A stretch of 64,000 nucleotides of DNA from Liolophura sinensis. Its lineage: Eukaryota; Mollusca; Polyplacophora; Chitonida; Chitonidae. The stretch spans positions 124,001 through 188,000 of the forward strand of contig NW_027017955.1 in assembly GCF_032854445.1 (NCBI RefSeq). Direction: 5' to 3'. The notes under the pieces were generated by a model. The model was given only the letters and a program-made list of their open reading frames with translations, was not told the DNA's origin and ran no database searches. Positions 19,978-34,212 of this stretch are shown piece by piece (positions within the stretch are counted from its first letter, which is position 1; each line of letters begins with the position of its first letter). Made by a program: the position numbers and the translations under genes.

Positions 19978-21990
19978 ATGAATGAATGATTATGGCTTAA
20001 CGCCACATCGGCAATATTTCAGCCATACCGTGGCGAGAACAAGGTGAAAGCAAGAGACGGTTAGGGTTTTCGATATGACAATATGAACACCAAAAGTAAA
20101 ACAAAAAGTACAGACGTGATTAAAATCGAATAAAAGAAAAATAAGATTTAAAACTCGAAAACCAGGGTTAGAGTACATGTATAAATATATATAACTGTTT
20201 ATCTATAGATATCCATGACAATTAAAATTTATATTTTATGATATAGGCCAATGGCCTTCAAACAATTTATGACAACATCGCCAGCGATGCTGTCAAACAA
20301 ATCATATATAGAGTGGACTGTGTAGAATCTCTGCCGAACATGGGCAAAGTCTACACAGTCAACCAGAATATGTTTGATGCCATATTGAGCATCACATCCA
20401 ACACACTCGGGAGCACTGCTCCCATCCAAGATGAAATTGTGTGTCAGATGAGAATGTCCAATACGGCATCTGGTTAAAACGACTTGGTCTCTACGAGACA
20501 TATCAAATGTATATGAATTATAGCCAATGACCGGATGAATGGCATGCAGTTTATTATGGACCTGCAAGTTCCATTCACCCTGCCAAAGGCCACGAATATA
20601 TTTAAGAATATTGGACTTCATGTCAGTATAAGGGATTTTTATCTTAGATATGGGTTTATTTAGGGCAGCTTTCGCCTCCCTGTCTGCGACTGTGTTTCCA
20701 TGGATACCAATATGACTTGGTATCCAGCAGAATATAATATCTTTACCTCTTCTAATTAATTTCCTATGTATAGCTAAAATTTGAAGGATCAAGGGATTTT
20801 TAAATTTATTATTCTGTATTGCCAATAGGCAAGACAACGAGTCAGTGCATATCATTGCCCTCTGGGCACACCCAGAAGAAACATATGATAAGGCCAGGAG
20901 TATACCTCTGGCCTCGGCAGAGAATATTGAAGAAGAGGATGGAAGACGAAAGGAAGAGACTCGCTGCTCCATGACAGCCGCAGTCGCAACCCTGTCCCCA
21001 TCCTTCAACCCGTCAGTATATATAAATTTATAATCCATATAATTAGCTTTAATTTCAGCAAAACCTTGCTGAATTATAAGAGAATTTATATTCGATTTAT
21101 TATATTTACGTAGATCAAATATTAGTTTAGGTTGTGGGAGAAGCCATGGAGGAGACTCCGGAAAAGACACCGGAGCTATATCCTCCAGCTTGATGTTAGC
21201 TCCCACAATATGGTCCCGTATACGAAGACCGAACGAAGGGATCTTGTTAGGACATTTAGTATATTTGTCTACATACAATGGATTGAAAACACAGTCGTAG
21301 GCAGGGTTTGTTGGATGTGGTTTAAGCTTTGTAGCATATTGAAGGCTAAGTTTTATACGTCGGTTATATAAAGAAGGCTCATTTGCCTCCACGTATAAAC
21401 GTTCTACTGGTGAGGTTCTAAAAGCACCAAGGCTGAGCCTCAAACCTTGGTGATGAACAGGATCCAACATTTTAATGTACGAATTCCTAGCGGAACCGTA
21501 AATGATGGATCCATAGTCCAATTTAGACCTCACCAGAGAACGATATAAATTAAGTAAAACTGATCGGTCAGCACCCCAATCGGTGCTAGACACGACCTTA
21601 ATTATATCGAGAGCCTTTGTACATTTAGCTTTAAGCATTTTTATATGAGGTGTAATTGATATTCGATTTTTTGTCAAAAATAAAACCCCTAAAAATTTAT
21701 TTTCTCCAACAATTTTCACTGGTTTACCAAAAAAATTAAGTTCAGGGTCTAGAGGGAATTTCCGTTGATTACAAAAATGCATACCGACGGTTTTAGATGC
21801 GGAAAATCTAAAACTATTGGCAACTGCCCATTTCTCGATCTTATTGAGACAAAGCTGCAGCTGCCGCTCGATGTTATTCATATTTTAAGCACGGTAGCAT
21901 ATCAGGAAATCATCTACATATAAAAAAAACCTCTGTGCCAGATGTCAATGTTATAGCCAAACTAAACTACCAGGCAAAAGAAAGGTGTCA
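19972..21990 (-). mobile_element. Antisense F1 3' half (A2)
   Basis: Copy of 3997-6015 with the same tail junction. Confidence 0.85.
20229..21881 (-). pseudogene. F1 RT thumb-RNase H-zinc finger open frame (A2)
   Basis: Same 550-codon frame as 4254-5906; no residue changes noticed. Confidence 0.85.
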
Positions 21991-22044
21991 CCGTATTTTT
22001 TTTCATAAAAAAAAAGTAAAAGCGCGGTTCAGGGTTTGATTCTA

Positions 22045-22526
22045 AGCAGGACTTAGTGTATGAATGCATAGTTTCCTCTACCAGAACGCATCGTCACCAA
22101 CGCAGCAACTGGAATTGTGAAATTGCGACCACATGCAAAACGTCCTTTTGAGGCATGGCTCGTGATGCACGTGCGGTAATGTTGCATAAATACTCTTGCT
22201 CGAAAGAGAAGACATTCAGTGACCGAAAAAACACCAACAGTATGCCAAGACTTACGCAAGCGCAACGAGACCAGGCCATCGGTATGTCCACCATGGCAGT
22301 CTCGCAACGTCACATTGCAAGAACGTTCAACTGCAGCCAAACCACCATCAGGAGGTTGTTGATATGCTATCAGCAGACAGGCCAGACCCAAGACAGACCA
22401 AGATCGGGAAGACCGAGGCTGAAGATCGCTACATCCGGCAGATCCACCTCCGAAACGTCAACAGCGGCGACGGCACTAGGCCATGTCATCAGCCCCAGAA
22501 CAACACTGTGTCGTCTTCGTTCAACT
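22045..22526 (+). pseudogene. Tc1-like transposase fragment (A2)
   Basis: Copy of 6070-6551, start ATG at 22242. One change in the helix-turn-helix end (LLIRYQQ to LLICYQQ). Confidence 0.8.
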
Positions 22527-23312
22527 CCCCCGTGGGGTTTCCGGGGTGATAAAAATAGGACGTCAGTCCTCTAGGCAAGCTTGTCGTAAAAGTCGACTAA
22601 CCTAGAGCTCTCCTGTGTGAGCCCGGTGAATATAATAGGCTCACATCTTCCCGGTTGTGTGAGAGGCAACTGGGGAGCGACCTGTTTGCCTTGGGTTGCG
22701 ACCCGTGATCAACGAGGACGGGATCCTGGTGGCTGAGGGCGTGTTGGTCTTGCGAGATCCTCACGCCCAACACGTCACTTTGGGCCTTACTTGGGGAGAG
22801 ACGGGAGGTCGGATGGGCCCGATCCGATCAATCGGCTTGGTCACGCCTTTCCTCTGCGTGGCCCCAAAATTTCTCCATAACACCACTCAGTAAAGAATAA
22901 ATGTTATTTCTGAAATTTTGTTTGCGGTACTACGTTTTCAGGCGGTGGCTCATGGACCAATCGAGTAGTATGTGTCTGATGTGTGACCTTATTAGCCTAA
23001 TGGGGTTTGCTTATGGACGTGGAGTCCTTGGTGCGTTTCCTGGTGGGTAACCCCAGGTTCAGGCATCGCCCTTGTTGGCACTCCGTGGGTGGGGTGGGGA
23101 ACACGTGGGGTGAATTCGTATTATATATTGATTATGTCTATCCTAACCCTTCCAAACCAAATGTATCTAACAAATAAAATAACCAGGTCTTCCTCTCATC
23201 CGACTTCGTCGAATGCTGACAAAAAGAGGGAGTTAGAGGTTTTGTCAGGCTGCCTTGATAATGCGCAGGATACATGGCCGCCTTTCATCGTTCTCTCAAC
23301 AAGGAGTGAACA
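22527..23312 (+). mobile_element. F1b LINE, 5' part (A2)
   Basis: Copy of 6552-7337; ORF1 start at 23134. Confidence 0.85.
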
Positions 23313-23504
23313 GAATGAATGAATGATTATGGCTTAACGCCACATCGGCAATATTTCAGCCATATCGTGGCGAGAACAAGGTCAAAAAGTGAGATGGTTA
23401 AGGTTTTCGATATAATAATATGAACACCAAAAGTAAAACAAAAAGTACAGACATGTTTAAAATAGTATGAAAGAAAAATAAGAGTTAAAACTCGAAAACC
23501 AGGG
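23313..23504 (-). mobile_element. Short antisense F1 3' UTR fragment (A2)
   Basis: Copy of 7338-7529, same junctions on both sides. Confidence 0.85.
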
Positions 23505-24410
23505 GTTGTGCCCAGAGGGCAATGATATGCACTGACTCGTTGTCTTGCTTATTGGCAATACAGAACAATAAATTTAAAAATCCCTTGATCCTTCAAATTT
23601 TAGCTATACAGGAATTAATTAGGAAGCTAATTAGAAGAGGTAAAGATATTATATTCTGCTGGATACCAAGTCATATTGGTATCCATGGAAACACAGTCGC
23701 AGACAGGGAGGCGAAAGCTGCCCTAAATAAACCCATATCTAAGATAAAAATCCCTTATACTGACATGAAGTCCAATATTCTTAAATATATTCGTGGCCTT
23801 TGGCAGGGTGAATGGAACTTGCAGGTCCATAATAAACTGCATGTTATTCATCCGGTCATTGGCTATAATTCATATACACTTGATATGTCTCGTAGAGACC
23901 AAGTCGTTTTAACCAGATGCCATATTGGGCATTCTCGTCTAACGCACAATTTCATACTAGATGGGAGCAGTGCTCCCGAGTGTGTTGGATGTGATGCTCA
24001 ATATGGCATCAAACATATCTTGGTTGACTGTGTCGACTTTGCCCATGTTGGGCAAAGATTCTACACAGTCAACTCTATATATGATTTATTTGACAGCATC
24101 GCTGGCGATGTTGTCATAAATTATTTGAAGGCCCTTGGCCTATATCATAAAATATAAAATTTAATTGTCACAAATATCTATAGATAAACAGTTATATACA
24201 TATAGATTGATTTACACATATACTATAACCCTGGTTTTCGAGTTTTAACTCTTATTTTTCTTTTATACGATTTTTAACAGGTCTACTTTTTGTTTTACTT
24301 TTGATGTTTATATTATCATATCGAAAACCTTAACCGTCTCGCGTTTTCACCTTGTTCTCGCCACGATATGGCTGAAATATTGCCAATGTGGGGTTACGCC
24401 ATATTCATTC
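23505..24410 (+). mobile_element. Sense F1 3' part (A2)
   Basis: Copy of 7530-8435; open frame 23522-24157 with NPLIL where A1 has NPFIL. Confidence 0.85.
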
Positions 24411-24799
24411 TAGGTCAGTCGCCTTTCACGACAAGATTATCTGCAGAGTCTATCGGAGCTGGGGCTTAACATATTTCCACTACACACTGCAAGTAGCTTG
24501 GGCCGTGGAAGGCCTAGTCGTGGAAGCAAATGAAAACTGCGGGCCTGTATTCCAACAAATCCGACCAGGGTGTGGGGACCACCAGGTCCTGAGGAAGGAT
24601 CTACTTTCCCTATCCCCCTGCGTGCGGTCCAAATAAATGCATTTATTGCGTCAGGTAGAAACCTCAATCCACCAAATCCAGGTCTAACCTGACGCGTTTG
24701 ACCATAGCAATGGAGATGAACCACGCGAGGTGCATACGGCACGCTCTTTCGTGACCCACCACTTCTGCTAGGTCACGTGACCACAAGTTACTGCCCCTC
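24411..24799. other. Unassigned segment with palindrome and hairpin (A2)
   Basis: Copy of 8436-8824, both structures unchanged. Confidence 0.5.
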
Positions 24800-25367
24800 C
24801 CCCCGTGGGATCTCCGGGGTCATAAGAGTAGGACCCCAGTTCTCTAGGCAAGACTGTCGTACGAGGCGACTAGCTTAGAGTGTGGTTCTGGTGAATAGAA
24901 TAATTTCACAGCCTCCCTGGGCTTGTCGTACAAAGTGAATAAAAGGGTCAACCTGTTTGCCGTGGGTTGCGACCCGTGATAGGGGAGGACGGGATTCTGG
25001 TGCCTGAGGGCGGGTTGGCCTTGCGAGATCCTCACGTATAACAGTCTACTTCGGTCCTTACTTCTGCAAAGACGGCCGGTCGGAGGGCCCGTTCCGAGGT
25101 CACGCCAGTCCGGATGTCCGGGCATCAACCTTCATATATCTCGATTTCGTATAAATTGACTACTTTCCGTGTTGGACGTTTTTAGTGAGATGTTGGGATG
25201 TCTGGACGGTGGTTGCGGGGTCAATCGACTTGGCCGTTTATAGTTTATTAGCCTGGCGGAGTATGAGCGAAGAATCCACCTTACCGAGGATGGCGTAGAA
25301 CTCTCTGCTGCTTACCCGCAGGAGGCGTTCCATCGTATATGTAATGGCACTCCGTTGCTGGTTAAGG
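24800..25367 (+). mobile_element. F1c leader (A2)
   Basis: Copy of 8825-9392. Confidence 0.8.
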
Positions 25368-27189
25368 TGGTTAAGGTTTTCGAAATGATGGCGAGAACAT
25401 GAAAAATAAAACAAAAAGTACAGACATGTTTAAAATCAGATAAGAAAAAACCAAACAAGTTAAAACTCCAAAACCAGTATATTTAAAAAGTACTATATCT
25501 GGAAAGCTATATGTATGTACCATTTTATCCATAAATATTAACACATAAACAAATTTATATTTTATGATATAGGCCAATGGTCTTCAAATATTTTATGACA
25601 ACATCGCCAGCGATCATATATAGAGTTGACTGTATAGAATCTTTGCCGAACATGAGCAAAGTCAACCAGGGTATGTTTGATGCCGTATTCTGCATCACAT
25701 CCAATATACTCGGGAGCACTGCTCCCATCTAGGATGAAATTGTGTGTCAGATGAGAATGCCCAATACGACACCTCGTTAAAACTACTTGGTCTCTGCGAG
25801 ACATTTGACGGTCTGCCAGTAACCTGCGGATGGTCGTGGGTTTCCCCCGTGCTGTGAGCGGTTTCCACCCACCATAATGCTGGCCGCCGTCGTACAAGTG
25901 AAATATTCTTGAGTACGGCGTAAAACAACAATCAAATCAAAAAAAAAAAAAACAGACATTTTACAATTATAGGCATTGTAGCCAATGACAGGGTGAATAG
26001 CATGCAGTTTATTGTGGATCTGCAAGACCCACCCGCCCTGCCAAAGGCGACAAATACATTTAAGAATATTAGACTTTGTCAGTATACGGTGTTTTAACCA
26101 GAGATACAGGTTTATACTGGGCAGCTTTCGCTTCCCTGTCCACGACTGTGTTTCTATGGATACCAGTGCGACTTGGTATCCAACAGAATATAATATCTTT
26201 ACCTTTTTTAAATTAGTTTTCTATGTTTGCCTATTATCTTAAGTATCAATGGATTTTTAAATCATTATTCTGAATTGCCAAAAGGCAGGACTGGGAGTCG
26301 CTGCATATCACTGCCCTCTGGGCATGCCCCGAGGAAACATATGATAAGGCCAGGAGTATAGCCCTGGCCTGTGCAGAAAAGGTAGAAAATGAAGGTGGCA
26401 GACGAAGAGAAGTGACCCGCTGATCTAAGACAGCCGCAACCGCAACCCTGTCCCCATCCTTTGACCCGTCAGTATATATATATATATATATATTTATAGT
26501 CTATATAATCAGCCTTCATGTTAGCAAAACTTTGCTCAATAATAAGAGGATTTGTACTTGATTTATTATATTTACGTAGATCAAATATTAGTTCAGGGTG
26601 TGGAAGAAGCCAGGGAGGAGACTCCGGAAAAGACACTGGAGCTATATCCTCTTGCTCCATGTTAGCTCTCACAATATGGTCCCGTATACGCAGATCAAAC
26701 GGAGGGATCTTGTCAGGACATTTATTAAATTTATCTACATATGATGGATTAAAAACACAGCTTAAAGCTCATCCAACAAACCCTGCCTACGAGTTAGTAG
26801 CATATTGAAGGCTAAGTTTTATACGTCGGTTATATAAAGAAGGCTCATTTTCCTCCACTTATAAACTCTCCACACGGGGATGTTCTAAAAGCACCAAGGC
26901 TGAACCTCAAACCTTGGTGATGAACAGGATCCAACATTTTAATATACGACTTCCTAGCGGAACCGTAAAAGATGGATCCATAGTCCAATTTAGACCTCAC
27001 CAGAGAGCGATATAAGTTAGGTAAAACTGATCGGTCAGCACCCCAATCGATGCTTGACACGACCATAATTATATCGAGAGCCTTTGTACATTTAGCTTGA
27101 AACATTTTCATATGAGGTATAAAAGATAGCTTGCTATCAAATATTATACGTAAAAATCTTCTTTGTCCAACAATTTTAACCTGTTTTAC
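25368..27189 (-). mobile_element. Degenerate antisense F1 3' half (A2)
   Basis: Copy of 9393-11212, with the TA microsatellite 2 bp longer. Confidence 0.8.
25810..25953 (+). mobile_element. tRNA-like SINE (A2)
   Basis: Copy of 9835-9978 with the same target duplication. Confidence 0.85.
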
Positions 27190-27454
27190 GTGGTCATTGT
27201 GGAGATTCTGTATTATCCGTATTGTGAAGCTTTGGGACTAGGCATGTTCACACTATGGGAACAGCTACAGTATATAGCACATAGAACCCGAGCAATAGCC
27301 AGTACATATACACCGAAGCGTGAGTCCGGGGGTCAGTATAACCCGGTCAAACCAGTTTCTCGGCGACAAGTCCGCCTGCATGCGCACGGACTTTTAGTGT
27401 TCAACCACTGTGCCAGGTGCCTCTAAACAACACTTCTGTCACTCTTCTGAAATA

Positions 27455-28267
27455 ATGGATCAGTTACAGATTATCATGGACAGGCTTGGTAAGTTAGATT
27501 CTATGGTGACAAGTGAAACACTGGAAAAAAAACTACAAAACACTGAAGCAAAAATAGTTACAAAGTTGACAAACCTAATTGAGCAGCAGGAAGCCAGAAT
27601 CTTTACTTTAGAAAAAGAAAATGATACCCTTCGGGCAGACATGCATGAATTAAGATTACAACACGAACAAGATCAAGAAGAACTGGCCAGGGTAAACAGA
27701 GATATGCGAAACTTAGAAGACAGGCAGAACGATTTGGAACAATACTCCCCTAAACAAAGTATACGGATTTACGGTGTAGATGGGGATACAGCCACAGAAA
27801 CAACTGACGAATGTTCCGAGAAAGTCGTTGACATCTTAACATCCAAACTAAAGCTGTCACTGACGTCTAGCGACATAAGTATAGCGCAGAGATTGAGACC
27901 GAAAAGACCTGACTTAAACACAGAACCAAGGGGTGTAATAGTAAAGTTCATATCACGACGACTTAAAGTTGAAGCGATAAAAAACAGAAGAGCCTTGAAA
28001 GGAGCAAACATTGTGATTAAGGAAGACCTAACGCAGAAAAAGCAGGCTATTTTAAAAGCAGCATCTGCACACCCCATGATTCAATCCGCCTGGTCAAGAG
28101 ATGGCAAAATCTTCACCAAAGACTTCAACGAGGACGTAAGACAAGTGAAATCTACTGACTGCATAGACACTCTCATCAGTCTATCATCCCATACACCCAG
28201 AGTTCAAAGACCACGTGACCAAAGAAGTGGGAGGCCAATAACCAACTCACCAGCCCCTATCAGCTAG
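27455..28267 (+). CDS. L1-ORF1p-like protein (A2)
   Basis: Identical 270-residue product to 11478-12290. The hypothetical ORF follows at 28296-28637 and ends in the F2 tail. Confidence 0.75.
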   Translation: MDQLQIIMDRLGKLDSMVTSETLEKKLQNTEAKIVTKLTNLIEQQEARIFTLEKENDTLRADMHELRLQHEQDQEELARVNRDMRNLEDRQNDLEQYSPKQSIRIYGVDGDTATETTDECSEKVVDILTSKLKLSLTSSDISIAQRLRPKRPDLNTEPRGVIVKFISRRLKVEAIKNRRALKGANIVIKEDLTQKKQAILKAASAHPMIQSAWSRDGKIFTKDFNEDVRQVKSTDCIDTLISLSSHTPRVQRPRDQRSGRPITNSPAPIS

Positions 28268-28785
28268 ATAACGATGGCTGCAATGTGAAGGATATATGCT
28301 ATCTGATAACTCAGTTTGCTCTCGTAAAGAAAAAATCATCTTAGAATTAATAGAGCATTTTAAGTTAACGAAGTACACAGCTTTAATGTGTCGAAAAAGA
28401 AATAGTATGCTCTTCTGCACAATAATATCAGAGATAAATATGATGGGTGCGATCGGCCATAAGATCTGTCAAAACCTATCAGCTTTCCCAATATGTATTT
28501 TATTCGCCAGAATCCACCTTGCCTTTTATATTCCATTCTTGTGTATGATCTTCTATACTCATAAGCTATACCCAAATCACAACAGATCACTATATTTAGG
28601 AATTATTCCATGTCAGCTACAATATGTGAGTGAGTGAGTGAAAGTTTTAACGTCGCTTTCAACAACATTTCAGTTTTATCGCGACAATAAAACGTCAAGT
28701 AGTCGATCTACTACGGATAATTCATTTACTATTCGGTCAAAAAAGGACACCAGAAGTCGCATAACAAACAGACGGTAGTTTAAAA

Positions 28786-31700
28786 TCACAGCTTTCCTGC
28801 CATACCAATGGTAGAGAGAAAATCAAAAATAGTATCACTTTCTACAGAATTGAAAAGTTCTGAAAGAGAGCTCACGTGATAAAAGGAATCTCGTACAGGA
28901 GCAAAGTCGCCACAGTCAAGCAATATGTGCTTGACTGTGAACCGCTGATCACAAGCAAAGCAATGAGGAGCATCTTCTCCTTTCAACAAATACCCATGCG
29001 TAGCACGTGTGTGACCGATACGACACCTCCTCAAAATGCAAGAGCGGAGACGATGCCGTGAAAGGGAAGGCGCTGGACCAACAAACTGACGAATATCATG
29101 CAGTTTGTTGGTTGTCTGGTCATCCCATTGAGCCTGAAACAAGCGCTTGATATAGGAGCAAATAAGTGAACGCAAGTCCGAATATGGAACGTCAGTTTGG
29201 GTAGTAACGGAATGCAAAGCCGCCTTCGCGGCTTCATCTGCAGCAGTATTTCCAGGGATATCCATATGCCCTGGCACCCAACAAAAGACAATGATAAAGT
29301 CTTCATTAAGTCGTTTAAACATCTCCCTGATAGACAGAATGTCTGGATGTACAGGCGAACTAACCCAAATTGCCTGGAGGCAGCAAAGGGAGTCAGAGCA
29401 GATGAGAACTCTGCTACCTCCTAGCTTTGGAATGGACCGAAGTGCGCACAAAATTGCCTTGGTTTCTGCAGTAAATACAGAACAGGAATTTGGAAACCGA
29501 GTTGAAATGGTTCTAGGCCCAAGGACAGCGGCAGAAGCCACGCCATCATCATTCTTGGAACCGTCAGTGAATATGCGGTGATAAAATGGATACTTTGAAC
29601 ACACATTACTAAACTCCTGCTGGTATACTAAAGGGTTGGTGGAAGAATTCTTCAGGGAGGAGAGCGAGGTATCAACCTGAGGCTCAGGACATAACCACGG
29701 TGGATCTTCCTGGATGCGTATGGGGGTGATAGTATCCAGCCCAAGTCCAGCTGCTTGCACGTGTTCCTGAATGCGGACACCCAGTGGAGGAAAAATGGAT
29801 GGCTTCTCAGCATATAAGTCTTCAAATTCCGGATGGAAGACACAATCAAAGGCCGGGTTGGATGGATTGGCTCTAAGCTTGGTGATATACTGTAAGGATG
29901 GTTCAGTTCTTCGAAGCTCCGGGGGAGGCTGGTTTGCCTCAACATACAGACTCTCCACAGGAGAGGTACGGAAAGCACCTAAGCACAACCGTAGGGCCTG
30001 GTGATGTATAGTATTGAGTTTCTTCAACTGGGAGCGCGACGGACCTCCATAAACACTGCAGGCATAGTCTAGCTTAGAACGAATCAGTGCTCGATAGAGC
30101 TGAAGTAGGGTTTCGTGATCCCCTCCCCATCGAGCACTAGAGACAACCTTCAAAATATTAAGCGCCTTTAGGCATCTGGCTCTAAGATAATTAATGTGAG
30201 ATTTAAATGTAAGGTGGTTATCGAAGATCACCCCGAGGAATTTTGCCTCCGGCACAACCTTGATGGGAGACCCATCTAAAAATACCTTGGGGTCTTCATG
30301 GGGGAAGTACTTCCGACAAAAGTGTACACAGTCTTCGACTTGGAGAACTTAAATCCGTTCTCCAGTGCCCAGGCATGGATTTTGTTAAGGCAAATCTGCA
30401 GCTGTCTCTCAATGGTGTGCATACCTTTGCCTCGACAAGAGATACCAAGATCGTCCACAAAAAGGGACGCATTCATACTAGGAGATAAAACTCTGGCAAG
30501 GCTATTAATCTTACTGCTAAAGAGAGTAACTGATAAAATGCTGCCTTGAGGAACCCCCTGATCTTGTTCAAAGTAGTCAGATAGGGTAGCCCCAACCCGA
30601 ACTTGGAAGTGACGATGGTCTAAGAATTTACGAATAAAGTCAGGAAGCCGACCTCTAAGTCCAAATCCATGCATATCTTTCAGAATGCCATATTTCCAAG
30701 TAGTGTCATATGCTTTTTCCAGATCAAAAAAGACAGATACGACATGGTCACGATTAACGATACCGTTCTTAATAAAGCATTCTAGACGAACAAGGTGATC
30801 AACAGTACTGCGATTCCTTCGAAATCCACATTGAATGTCGCTTATCAACTCATTAGTCTCCAAAATCCACACCATGCGATCGTTAATCATCCTCTCCATA
30901 GTCTTGCATACACAACTGGTTAAGGAAATAGGACGATAGTTATTTGGATCGGTAGAATCCTTTCCGGGCTTTGGGATGGGGACAATAATAGCGTTTTGCC
31001 ATGAGGCAGGAAAATTCCCGGAAATCCAAATGGTATTAAAAATTCCAAGAAGCACCCTCAAACAAGGAAGATTCTGGAAGGTGTCGTAAAAGCTGATAGT
31101 GGATATCATCTGGCCCTGGAGTTGAATCATGGGCCTTGCTCAGGGATGCGGATAGTTCATGTAGAGAAAATGTAGCATTGTAGGATTCTTCATTTGAGGT
31201 TGTAAAATCAAGATAACTTGCCTCGGTCCGTTCCTTGTCACGCTGGAACTGAGGCAAGTAATTATCTGAAGACGAATGGTGCGCAAAAGAAGCGCCCAAC
31301 CTATTGGCTATGTCAAGTTTTTCTGTCAAAGAATTATTCCCGTCTTTAAGATGATTGACAGTGACATTGGATCCCTTGCCTTTGCAGTGGATCATATTCC
31401 AGACTTTTGACATAGGGGTACGATGATTAATCTTAGAAACATAACGTTTCCAAGAGTCACGTTTGGACTGTTTGATAGTCCTACAAGCTTTAGCTCCAGT
31501 ACGCCTAACATCGTCTAAATTACCGGGAGATGGTCTACATCGGTACACGCGCTCAGCACGTTTCCTGAAACGCCTAGCTCGTTTACAGTCCTCCGTGAAC
31601 CACGGTTTCTTAATACAGGGAACCGCACAAGATTTCGGGATACATTTGGAGGATACATTTGGAGGCTACATCGATTAGCTGATCCGAGAATAACTGGATA

Positions 31701-32468
31701 GGATCAACTGCATCAAGAAAAAGGTCGCTAGTAAGTGTTTCACCACACAGAACAGCAAAGCGGGGCCAGTCTGCTTAATCATAATTAAAGCGTGGAAGGG
31801 AGGAAGATACCGGCTCCTCAAGGGTAAGTATGGTGGGGAAGTGGTCGCTTCCGCACAGATCATCATGGACGCTCCAGCTGAATTCCGATCTTAGCCCTGC
31901 ATCAGCCAGAGCTAAATCAAGGATCGAATAAATGCCCTTTGCAGGATGAAGGTAAGTATGTGTGCCATCATTTAAGTCGCATAGAGAGTTATTAGATATA
32001 AAATCCTCCAATACAGAGCCCTTCTGGTTACGTTTAGAGTCACCCCAGAGAACACTATGGGCATTAAAGTCACCCCAAAGAAGGCACGGTGTAGGTAATT
32101 GATCACATAGATTTTGCAGCTCTTGTTGGTGAAGAGTAGAAGAAGGTGGTATATAAATACAACAGATTGTTAATACTATACCCAGTATGATACGCACTGC
32201 CACCGCCTGCAAATCGGTGTTCAGTGCCATTTTATTGTGTATTACACCCTGCCTAATCAAAAGAGAAGAACCCCCTGATGCCTTTTCCATTCGTAGACGT
32301 GACAACAGCGTGATGACATACATAACCTCGACATTGATAACTAGGATCAGTCAGAGTTTCCTGCAAGTTAAAAGCTATAGGACTGAGGTCTTGAGCTAAC
32401 ATCTGGAGCTCTGCGAGGTTATACCTCAATCCTCTACAGTTCCACTGTAAGATCTTTGTAGTAGCCAT
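28786..32468 (-). pseudogene. F2 ORF2 (A2/B1 copy)
   Basis: Same layout and the same five lesions as 12809-16491. Minor substitutions, e.g. EANQPP for EANEPP and HPDILS for HPDIPS. Confidence 0.9.
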
Positions 32469-32477
32469 TATTAATAT

Positions 32478-33190
32478 TTATTTACTCTTTTTCTTTTTTC
32501 TGGACTTCTTATACATCGCTGCCCTACGCTCAGCAAAATCCTCCTGTGACAACGTTATCAACATCCTCTGCTTTTTAGCCTTGTCAACTTTAGAGTCTCG
32601 TCGCAATGTGCGATAATACGACCCCACGGATGTTGAGACAGGTACCAAGACCTCATCCTTGCCATTGGTATAGGCAGGCAAGTCTTCGGGTGCATCCATT
32701 TCCGAAAGAGATTCCTCCATATTGGATTCTCCACCAGTCCTAGACATATCAGATTGCTGAGAGCTTCCCTGAGGATCAAGGCAATGTGCTATATCTCTAG
32801 TGTCTAACTGTGACATTGTAGACGGGTCAGGACTGAACGTGCTACCCCATAAGGACGGGCTCTTACCAAGTGCACCTTTGGAGGGCATCACGCCACTGGA
32901 TTGCGTCTCCTTAATGCAGGATGGCGTTGTATCCGAAATTTCTGACGATCAAGAGGTAAGGAGGAATTCGAGATTTGACTCATACCGACAACCCACTCCG
33001 GGCTATTTGATGTCTGAGATGCCTCGCAAAGGCTCTGGGGCCCACCTACTACTGGCGATTCGCTTAACTTCCTTACCTTATTTGTAGCACTCTCCAGCTT
33101 CCTCGTTGTCAGCAGCAGAGTTATCCAAAGTCCCTTTATTTTGTTGACTGGAAGGAACAGACTCGGCAGAAACCCCAATTTCCATATCAT
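32478..33190 (-). pseudogene. F2 ORF1 C-terminal half (B1)
   Basis: Copy of 526-1238. Part of it (the region equivalent to 737-1241) is also present a second time at 38978-39494, inside the nested F1. Confidence 0.7.
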
Positions 33191-33193
33191 CCC

Positions 33194-33565
33194 GCAAAGG
33201 TTCTACACAGTCAACTCTATATATGATTTATTTGACAGCATCGCTGGCGATGTTGTCATCAATTATTTGAAGGCCATTGGCCTTTATCATAAAATATAAA
33301 TTTTAATTGTCATAAATATCTGTAGATAAACAGTTATATACATATAGATTTATACATGTACTATAACCCTGGTTTTCGAGTTTTAACTCTTATTTTTCTT
33401 TTATACGATTTTAAACATGTCTGTACTTTTTGTTTTACTTTTGATGTTCATATTATCATATCGAAAACCTTAACCGTCTCGCGTTTTCACCTTGTTCTCG
33501 CCACGATATGGCTGAAATATTGCCGATGTGGCGTTAAGCCATAATCATTCATTCATTCATTCATT
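33194..33565 (+). mobile_element. 5'-truncated F1 3' end (B1)
   Basis: Copy of 1242-1613. It lies only 56 bp from the 5' end of the full-length F1 whose 3' end reproduces it. Confidence 0.9.
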
Positions 33566-34212
33566 CCATATCATCCCCATGTCCCTGACTATAATTACCA
33601 TCATCATCTCCTCGACCTTCACCCCCGTGGGGTTTCCGGGGTGATAAGAATAGGGCCTCAGCCCTCTAGGCAAGCTTGTCGTAAAAGTCGACTAACCTAG
33701 AGCTCTCCTGTGTGAGCCCGGTGAATATAATAGGCTCACATCTTCTCGGTTGTGTGAGAGGCAACCGGGGAGCGACCTGTTTTCCGTGGGTTGCGACCCG
33801 TAATCTCCGAGGACGGGATCCTAGTGGCTGAGGGTGGGTTGGTCTTGCGAGATCCTCCGCTTTGGCCCTTACTTGGAGTGAAACGGGAGGTCGGATGGGC
33901 CCGGTCCGATCAATCGGCTTGGTCATGTCTTGCCTCTACGTGGTTCCAATTGCCTCAATAACAGCATATCGTTTGGCGAACAAATATTATTTCTGAAATA
34001 TCGTTTGTAGGACTACGTTTTGAGGCGGTGGCTCATGGGTCAATCGAGTAGATTGAATTTAACCTGTTGGTATAAATCAATCTGTTCGAGTATACCTCAT
34101 ATGGAATCCTTGGTGCCTTTCCTGCTGGGTATCCCCAGGTTCAGACATCGCCCTTGTTGGCACTCCGTGGTGGGTGGGGAACATATGGGCTGAATTGTAT
34201 ATACATATTGCC

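Larger units (their letters stand above)
15976..31952. repeat. Tandem array unit A2
   Basis: Second A-type unit, nearly identical to A1. Private changes include loss of the F1 ORF2 start codon (ATG to ATC at 19597-19599) and two extra bases in the TA microsatellite. It is followed directly by a B-type unit with the same first 4 kb. Confidence 0.95.
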